Below are positions 39,480 to 44,023 of a stretch of 44,023 nt of DNA, piece after piece. A program made the translations under genes and the position numbers. This stretch comes from Actinomycetes bacterium (GTDB taxonomy: Bacteria > Actinomycetota > Actinomycetes > Propionibacteriales > Propionibacteriaceae): the NCBI GenBank assembly GCA_023393755.1, contig JAEXCA010000066.1:1-44023 (forward strand), written 5' to 3'. Under the pieces are notes generated by a model that was given only the letters and a program-made list of their open reading frames with translations, was not told where the DNA came from and ran no database searches. Every line of letters begins with the position of its first letter. Within the stretch, counting starts at the first letter, position 1.

Positions 39480-39554
39480 GTGAGGTCCGTCGTCGGACCG
39501 CCGCGGCGATCACGGGCTGCCCCCGAGAACCGCGTCGCGCGGACCGGCGAAAGG

Positions 39555-40724
39555 TCAGCTGAGCCCGTTGGCGGGAGCCACCCAGGCTCCATTGGCGTCA
39601 TGTGAAGCCAGCACCGCCTCGACGAACTGCACCCCGATCAGGCCGTCGATCCCGGTCGGGAAGGACAGCTCGCGGATGGTGCTGGGCGCGCCGTCCCGGC
39701 GGGCCTGCAGTTCGTCGGCGAGGTCGCGGTAGAAGTTGGCGAAGGCCTCCAGGAAGCCCTCGGGGTGGCCCAGCCCGACCCGGGTGAGCCGCTCGGAATC
39801 CTCCGACAGTGTGCTCATGCCGTGGGTGAGAATCCTGGTTTCACCGGTCAGATCCTGCAGCAGCAGGTGGTGCGGGTCCTCGTGCTGCCACTCCAGGCTG
39901 CCCCGATCGCCGAACACCCGGATCCGCAGCCCGTGGTTGTGCCCGGTGGCCGCCATGCTCGCCCAGAGCCGGCCCGGGACGCCTCCGCGCAATCGCAGTT
40001 GGACAGTGGCGTTGTCGTAGACCCGGCGGTCCGGGACCAGGGTGTGCAGTTGGGCGGCGACCTCCTCGGCGTCCAGCCCGGTGATGTAGCGGACCAGGTG
40101 GTAGGCGTGGGTACCCAGATCGCCCACCACGCTCGCCCGTCCGGCCACGGCCGGGTCGGTGCGCCACTTCGCCTGCTTGTTGCCCGCCTTCTCCAGCGCG
40201 GTGGCGTTCCAGCCCGAGGCGTGCTCGACCTCGACGTGCCACACCCGGCCGAGAGCGCCTTCGCGCACCAGCCGGGCGGCGTGCCGCACCATCGGGTACG
40301 CCGAGTAGCAGTGCGGGACGGCGAGCACGACGTTGTTCGCCTCGGCCAGCCGGACCAGTTCGGCGGCCTCGGGCGAGGCTGGGGTGAGCGGCTTCTCGCA
40401 GACGACGTGGAAGCCGTGGCGCAGGAAGGTGCCGGCGATCTCGAAGTGGCTGTCGTTCGGGGTGGCCACCACCACCAGGTCGACCCGGTCGGGCCGGGCG
40501 GCCTCGCGCTCGGCCATCTCGGTGTAGCTGGCGTAGACCCGTTCGGGGCTGACCCCGAGGCCGGCGGCGACCTGCCGGGACTGCTCCGGGTCCTGCCCGA
40601 ACACGCCGGCCTCCAGCCGGTAGCGGTCGTCCAGTCGCATGCCGTTGCGGTGGGTCTTGCCGATGTCGGCGCCGATGCCTCCGCCGACCATGCCCGCGCT
40701 CAGGCGCGATGCGGTTGCAGTCAT
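39555..40724 (-). CDS. Gfo/Idh/MocA family oxidoreductase, long form
   Basis: A 389-residue enzyme with an N-terminal NAD(P) fold (SAGMVGGGIGADIGKTHRNG), the EKP motif in HVVCEKPLTPAS, and a C-terminal sheet domain with VGDLGTHAYHLVRYITGLDA. It is longer than the other three paralogues here, with extra C-terminal residues (PEGFLEAFANFYRDLADEL). It probably oxidises a cyclitol or sugar. The ATG at 40724 is preceded by GTGGAG at 7-nt spacing; an upstream GTG at 40751 would overlap the operator region. It is divergent from the LacI gene and shares with it a perfect palindrome, so local control by that repressor is likely. Confidence 0.87.
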   Translation of the reverse strand: MTATASRLSAGMVGGGIGADIGKTHRNGMRLDDRYRLEAGVFGQDPEQSRQVAAGLGVSPERVYASYTEMAEREAARPDRVDLVVVATPNDSHFEIAGTFLRHGFHVVCEKPLTPASPEAAELVRLAEANNVVLAVPHCYSAYPMVRHAARLVREGALGRVWHVEVEHASGWNATALEKAGNKQAKWRTDPAVAGRASVVGDLGTHAYHLVRYITGLDAEEVAAQLHTLVPDRRVYDNATVQLRLRGGVPGRLWASMAATGHNHGLRIRVFGDRGSLEWQHEDPHHLLLQDLTGETRILTHGMSTLSEDSERLTRVGLGHPEGFLEAFANFYRDLADELQARRDGAPSTIRELSFPTGIDGLIGVQFVEAVLASHDANGAWVAPANGLS

Positions 40725-40754
40725 GGTGAATCTCCACGTCGTTATGGACACTTC

Positions 40755-40766
40755 TGGACCGGTCCA
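40755..40766. promoter_or_regulatory. Candidate LacI-family operator
   Basis: TGGACCGGTCCA is a perfect 12-bp palindrome with the central CG typical of LacI/GalR operators. A further ATGGAC half-site lies at 40744-40749. The palindrome lies between a weak -35 and the CATACT -10 (40775-40780) of the LacI gene, in the divergent promoter region. Confidence 0.65.
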
Positions 40767-40813
40767 TCATGCGGCATACTCGTACCACGACGCAAGGGTG
40801 CAAAGGTGGTGGA

Positions 40814-41839
40814 ATGCCAGGCGAGGAGCGGCGTGAGGTGCGGCCCCCGACGATTCGGGATGTCGCGGCGCGGGCGGGGGTGTCGAAGTCCCTGGTCTCG
40901 CTCGTCGTGCGCGGCGATCCGCACGTCAGCCCGGCGCGCAGGGAGGCGATCCGGCAGGCGATGGCGGAGCTGGGCTACCGGCCGAACCTGACCGCCCGGA
41001 GCCTCTCGCGGAGTCGCAGCGATGCGGTGGGCGTGCTGCTGAACGACCTGCGCAACCCGTGGTTCGTCGACCTGCTGGCCGGTCTGGCCACCACGCTGCG
41101 CACCGCCGGGCTGGTGCCGTTGATGGCGGACAGCCACACCGACCAGCGGATCGGCGTGCGCTCGGTCGATTCGTTGGTGCGTCAGGGAGTGGATGCCCTG
41201 GTGGTGGTCGGTACCACCAGCGAGTCCGAGGCCGTGGCGCAGGCCGCCGAGCAACTGCCGGTGGTGCTGGCGGGTACCCGCGAACCCGAGCTCCCGGGGG
41301 TCGACGTGGTGGTGAACGACGACTGGGTGGGTGCGGAACTGGCGACCCGCCACCTGGTCGAGCTGGGCCACCGGCGGATCGCCCACCTGCAGGGCCCCGG
41401 CCTGATCGGCAGGTTGCGTGCCGGGGCGTATCAGGCGGTGCTGCGGGAGGCCGGCCTGGATCCGGTCGGCTACCTGGAACCCGGTGGGATGAGTGAGGAG
41501 AGCGGCGATGCCGCCACTCGCCGGGTACTGGCCCGGCACGATCCGCCCACCGCCATCCTGGCCTTCAACGACATCGCGGCGATCGGGGCGCTGTCCGCGC
41601 TCGACGACCGGGGGTTGCGGGTTCCCCAGGACGTGTCGGTGGTCGGTTACGACAACACCTACCTGGCCAGGATCCGTCACATCTGGCTGACCTCGGTCGA
41701 CAACGGCAACTTCGCGGTCGGGGTTCAGGCGGGCCGGTGCCTGCTCGCGCGGCTGCAGGGCGGGACCGGGCCGGGCGAGCTCCACCTGGTGCCGCCGAGC
41801 CTGGTGGTGCGTGGCTCGAGCGCCGCACCGGGCCGGTGA
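40814..41839 (+). CDS. LacI family transcriptional regulator
   Basis: A 341-residue repressor. The helix-turn-helix and hinge (residues about 13-65: TIRDVAARAGVSKSLVSLVV, then ARREAIRQAMAELGYRPNLT and ARSLSRSRSDAVGVL) are classical. A periplasmic-binding-protein-like sensor domain follows (LGHRRIAHLQGPGLIGRLRA, ILAFNDIAAIGALSALDDRG, VGYDNTYLARI). The start is ATG 40814 after AAAGGTGG; longer in-frame starts run through the -10 box. It sits between a divergent oxidoreductase and the iolE-iolG pair, so the effector is probably an inositol or related sugar (inferred). It may act beside the GntR regulator. Confidence 0.92.
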   Translation: MPGEERREVRPPTIRDVAARAGVSKSLVSLVVRGDPHVSPARREAIRQAMAELGYRPNLTARSLSRSRSDAVGVLLNDLRNPWFVDLLAGLATTLRTAGLVPLMADSHTDQRIGVRSVDSLVRQGVDALVVVGTTSESEAVAQAAEQLPVVLAGTREPELPGVDVVVNDDWVGAELATRHLVELGHRRIAHLQGPGLIGRLRAGAYQAVLREAGLDPVGYLEPGGMSEESGDAATRRVLARHDPPTAILAFNDIAAIGALSALDDRGLRVPQDVSVVGYDNTYLARIRHIWLTSVDNGNFAVGVQAGRCLLARLQGGTGPGELHLVPPSLVVRGSSAAPGR

Positions 41840-41858
41840 GGGCCAGATGTTTGCTTTA

Positions 41859-41887
41859 TTGACAGAACAATGTGACAGCCATAGGCT
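41859..41887 (+). promoter_or_regulatory. Promoter with inositol operator upstream of iolE (site 4)
   Basis: -35 TTGACA (41859-41864), 17-bp spacer, -10 TAGGCT (41882-41887). TTGACAGAACAA (41859-41870) is identical to site 2, and both -10 boxes sit at the same spacing. The leader to the ATG at 42015 is about 120 nt and shows no known riboswitch. Confidence 0.65.
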
Positions 41888-42014
41888 CGCCAGTGGTGGC
41901 GGAGTGCCGCCGCGCGGATCCTCGACACGGGTTGGCCACGGCCCATCCGACCCTCCGTTCGCTGTCGAGCGGAGACCCGTCGGGTTCCGGCGTCTCGTTT
42001 CTGAAGGGAGACTC

Positions 42015-42950
42015 ATGGCCGAGTCCAAGGCCCGCAATACCGACAATCCTCGCTACAGCAAGTTGACCATCGGCGTCTGTCCGGATCAGTGGGGGGTGTG
42101 GTTCCCCTGGGACGAGAAGCAGATCGCCTGGGACATCGCCCTGGCCGAGATGGCCGAGGCCGGCTTCTCGATCATGGAGACCGGGCCGCACGGCTACTTC
42201 CCGACCAATCCGAAGCTGCTCAAGGCCGTGATGGACTCCTACGGCTTCAAGGTGGTCGCCGGAACCGGCTGGGGCATCCTGCACAAGGCGGAGGCCTGGC
42301 CGGAGACCGAGCGGTTCTTCCGCTCGATCGGCGAGACCCACGCCGCGGTCGGCTCGGAGTTCGTCGTCCACCTGCCCCCGATGTACCGCGACGAGAAGAC
42401 CGGCGGTTACACCGATGACAAGGTGCTTTCCACCGAGGCCTGGAACCTCTACCTCAAGAACGCCGACCGGCTCGGCCGGATCATGAAGGAGGATTACGGC
42501 CTGAAGATGGTGCTGCACCCCCACGGTGACAGCCACATCGAGACCCCGGAGGACATCGACCGGGTGTTCCAGGCCACCGATCCGGAGTACGTCGGCTTCT
42601 GCCTCGACACCGGGCACATCGTCTACGGCGGCGGTGATCCGATGGAGATCGCCCGGAAGTACCCCGAGCGGATCGAGTACGTCCACATCAAGGCGATGGA
42701 TCCGGCCGTGGTCAAGCAGGCCCACGACGAGGACTGGCCGTTCGTGAAGGCGAACCTGAGCGGTTGCTCGGTGGCCCCGCCGGCCGGGCTGCCCGAGATG
42801 CGCGCGCTGATCGAGACCCTGGCCGCCCTGGACAAGGAGCTGTACGTGATCTGCGAGCAGGACATGTACGGCTGCGCCAAGGACTACCCGTTCCCCAACG
42901 CGGTGCAGACCCGCGAGTACCTGGCCTCGCTGGGCCTGGGCGTGCTCTGA
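42015..42950 (+). CDS. iolE: IolE-like inosose dehydratase (TIM barrel)
   Basis: A 311-residue sugar-phosphate isomerase/epimerase-fold protein. It aligns by eye with IolE in the core: LGRIMKEDYGLKMVLHPHGD, ETPEDIDRVFQATDPEYVGF and CLDTGHIVYGGGD, with the metal ligands (His, Asp-x-x-His, Glu) in those segments, and ICEQDMYGCAKDYPF at the end. IolE dehydrates 2-keto-myo-inositol to the diketone used by IolD. No other IolE candidate is in the window, and iolG follows at once, so this role is likely though not proved; an IolI/IolH-like isomerase is the alternative. GAAGGGAG precedes the ATG. Confidence 0.75.
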   Translation: MAESKARNTDNPRYSKLTIGVCPDQWGVWFPWDEKQIAWDIALAEMAEAGFSIMETGPHGYFPTNPKLLKAVMDSYGFKVVAGTGWGILHKAEAWPETERFFRSIGETHAAVGSEFVVHLPPMYRDEKTGGYTDDKVLSTEAWNLYLKNADRLGRIMKEDYGLKMVLHPHGDSHIETPEDIDRVFQATDPEYVGFCLDTGHIVYGGGDPMEIARKYPERIEYVHIKAMDPAVVKQAHDEDWPFVKANLSGCSVAPPAGLPEMRALIETLAALDKELYVICEQDMYGCAKDYPFPNAVQTREYLASLGLGVL

Positions 42951-42962
42951 AAGGTGGCTGAC

Positions 42963-43967
42963 ATGACGGTACGGATTGGCATGATCGGCCCCGGCGGCAT
43001 GGGCAAGGCCCACATCGAGCGGATCCACTCGGTGATCGCCGGCGGCCGGGTGGTGGCGGTGAGCGACGTCAACGCCGAGAACGCCCAGGCGGTGGCCGAG
43101 CGGATCGGCGGGGCGGCGTACGCCGACAGCGCGTCGCTGATCAGCTCCGCCGAGGTCGACGCGGTGATGATCTGCAGCTTCGGCCCGGCCCACGAGGCGG
43201 ACGTCCTGGAGTGCATCAGGGCTGGCAAGCCGGTGTTCTGCGAGAAGCCGCTCACCCCGACCGCGGACGGCGCGTTGCGGATCATGGAGGCCGAGCAGGC
43301 GGCCGGCCGCAAGCTGGTCACCGTCGGCTTCATGCGGCGCTTCGACCGCAGCTACCGGGAGATGAAGGCGTTGCTCGATTCCGGCGAGCTGGGCGAGACC
43401 CTGATGGTGCACTGCGCCCATCGCAACCCGACGGTGCCGGAGTCCTACACCTGGGACATGGCGATCAACGACACCGCGATCCACGAGATCGACACGGTGC
43501 GCTGGCTGCTCGGTGAGGAGTTCGTCTCCGCGCGGGTGGACAAGCCGAAGAAGACCAGCCTGCGGTTCCCGCACCTGCAGGATCCGCTGGTGCTGATCCT
43601 GACCAGCGAGTCGGGCGTCCGGGTGGACGACGAGGTGTTCGTCAACCACCAGTTCGGCTACGACATCCGTTGCGAGGCCGTGGCCGAGAAGGGCTGCGTC
43701 TCGCTGGCCGACCAGAACGTCATCGACGTCCGGGATGCCCACGGCGCCCGCAACCGGATCTGCCGCGATCACAACGACCGGTTCTACGGCGCGTTCGTGA
43801 CCGAGGTGCAGGAATGGATCACCGCGGTGGCGGAGGGGCGGCACACCGGCTCGTCCTCCTGGGACGGGTATGCCGCCGCCGTGGTGTGCGATGCCGGCGT
43901 CCAGGCGCTCACCGCGGACGGCGAGGTGCCGATCGCGATGATCGAGAAGCCGGCTTTCTACAACTGA
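42963..43967 (+). CDS. iolG: Inositol 2-dehydrogenase (Gfo/Idh/MocA)
   Basis: A 334-residue enzyme oxidising inositol to 2-keto-inositol with NAD. The N-terminal fold is RIGMIGPGGMGKAHIERIHS; the EKP motif lies in VFCEKPLTPTADGALRIM; the IolG-type active site is GFMRRFDRSYREMKALLDSG and INDTAIHEIDTVRWLLGEEF, with catalytic Asp and His in AIHEIDT. It resembles classical IolG more closely than the paralogue at 29397. AAGGTGG precedes the ATG; a GTG at 42954 would overlap that site. Twelve bp separate it from iolE, so the two are co-transcribed from site 4. Confidence 0.9.
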   Translation: MTVRIGMIGPGGMGKAHIERIHSVIAGGRVVAVSDVNAENAQAVAERIGGAAYADSASLISSAEVDAVMICSFGPAHEADVLECIRAGKPVFCEKPLTPTADGALRIMEAEQAAGRKLVTVGFMRRFDRSYREMKALLDSGELGETLMVHCAHRNPTVPESYTWDMAINDTAIHEIDTVRWLLGEEFVSARVDKPKKTSLRFPHLQDPLVLILTSESGVRVDDEVFVNHQFGYDIRCEAVAEKGCVSLADQNVIDVRDAHGARNRICRDHNDRFYGAFVTEVQEWITAVAEGRHTGSSSWDGYAAAVVCDAGVQALTADGEVPIAMIEKPAFYN

Positions 43968-44023
43968 ACAACGATGCGATCGGCTCGGGCGCCCGCCCCC
44001 CCGCCCCCCCGGCCCCATAGGAA
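43968..44023. other. Window end with poly-C runs
   Basis: The last 56 bases carry two seven-base C runs and end GGCCCCATAGGAA, unlike the rest of the window. This may be natural intergenic sequence or an assembly edge. No gene is seen. Confidence 0.4.

Noticed and set aside
41888..42014. Riboswitch in the long iolE leader
   Set aside because: No conserved blocks of a known class and no convincing nested stems.
41856..44018. A 720-codon reverse open frame
   Set aside because: It is antisense to iolE and iolG and of shadow composition.
1..44023. tRNA or rRNA genes
   Set aside because: I saw no T-loop (GTTCGAATC-type) with matching acceptor stems, and no rRNA-like segments.

Overview
The window is about 44 kb of very GC-rich DNA. 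Strong third-position GC bias, long antisense shadow frames, TAnnnT -10 boxes placed 6-7 nt before start codons, a DUF222/HNH protein of the 13E12 type and an iolC-Cgl0158-iolB-iolA gene order all point to a chromosomal contig of an actinobacterium. A Propionibacteriales-like lineage is my guess, not something proved here. I found no rRNA, tRNA or CRISPR array.

Layout. 1-5.2 kb: a partial MFS permease, NADP-type glutamate dehydrogenase (gdhA), an 80-bp tandem repeat block between convergent genes, a Gfo/Idh/MocA oxidoreductase, a small membrane protein and a TetR repressor. 5.2-9.6 kb: one 1445-residue protein joining two HgdC-like ATPase activase modules to 2-hydroxyacyl-CoA-dehydratase-like domains, divergent from the TetR gene. 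9.7-13.6 kb: a YdeI-like protein, alanine dehydrogenase (ald), and an FMN riboswitch controlling a riboflavin-type ABC transporter (permease plus binding lipoprotein, no ATPase). 13.7-17.3 kb: a dCMP deaminase, an unusual membrane histidine kinase with a NarL-type response regulator, and a small PLDc_N membrane protein. 17.6-22.3 kb: menaquinone genes menE-menA-menC-menD with overlapping ends; menD carries an in-frame insert of paired inverted repeats.

22.3-44 kb is mainly an inositol catabolism region. All seven steps from myo-inositol to acetyl-CoA have a candidate: dehydrogenases (29397, 42963), an IolE-like dehydratase, IolD, IolB, IolC, a Cgl0158-type aldolase and IolA. The genes lie in several blocks: transaldolase-iolD; alcohol dehydrogenase-inositol dehydrogenase-truncated iolH; divergent gntR/iolCJBA; and lacI-iolE-iolG. 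Four promoter regions (22267, 28099, 33085, 41860) share the core TG[TA][CT]AG[AG]ACA[AT], which suggests one regulon, probably under the GntR/UTRA repressor at 32308-33048. Between the blocks are a DUF222/HNH endonuclease gene, a TSUP permease, an AbiEi/DUF559-like gene bracketed by two copies of a 57-bp palindromic repeat, and a DEAD-box RNA helicase. No inositol transporter is seen; it may lie just outside the window.

The least explained items are the hairpin-bracketed nuclease-like gene, the repeat insert inside menD, the covarying operator motif, the duplicated sensor kinase and the activase/dehydratase fusion.
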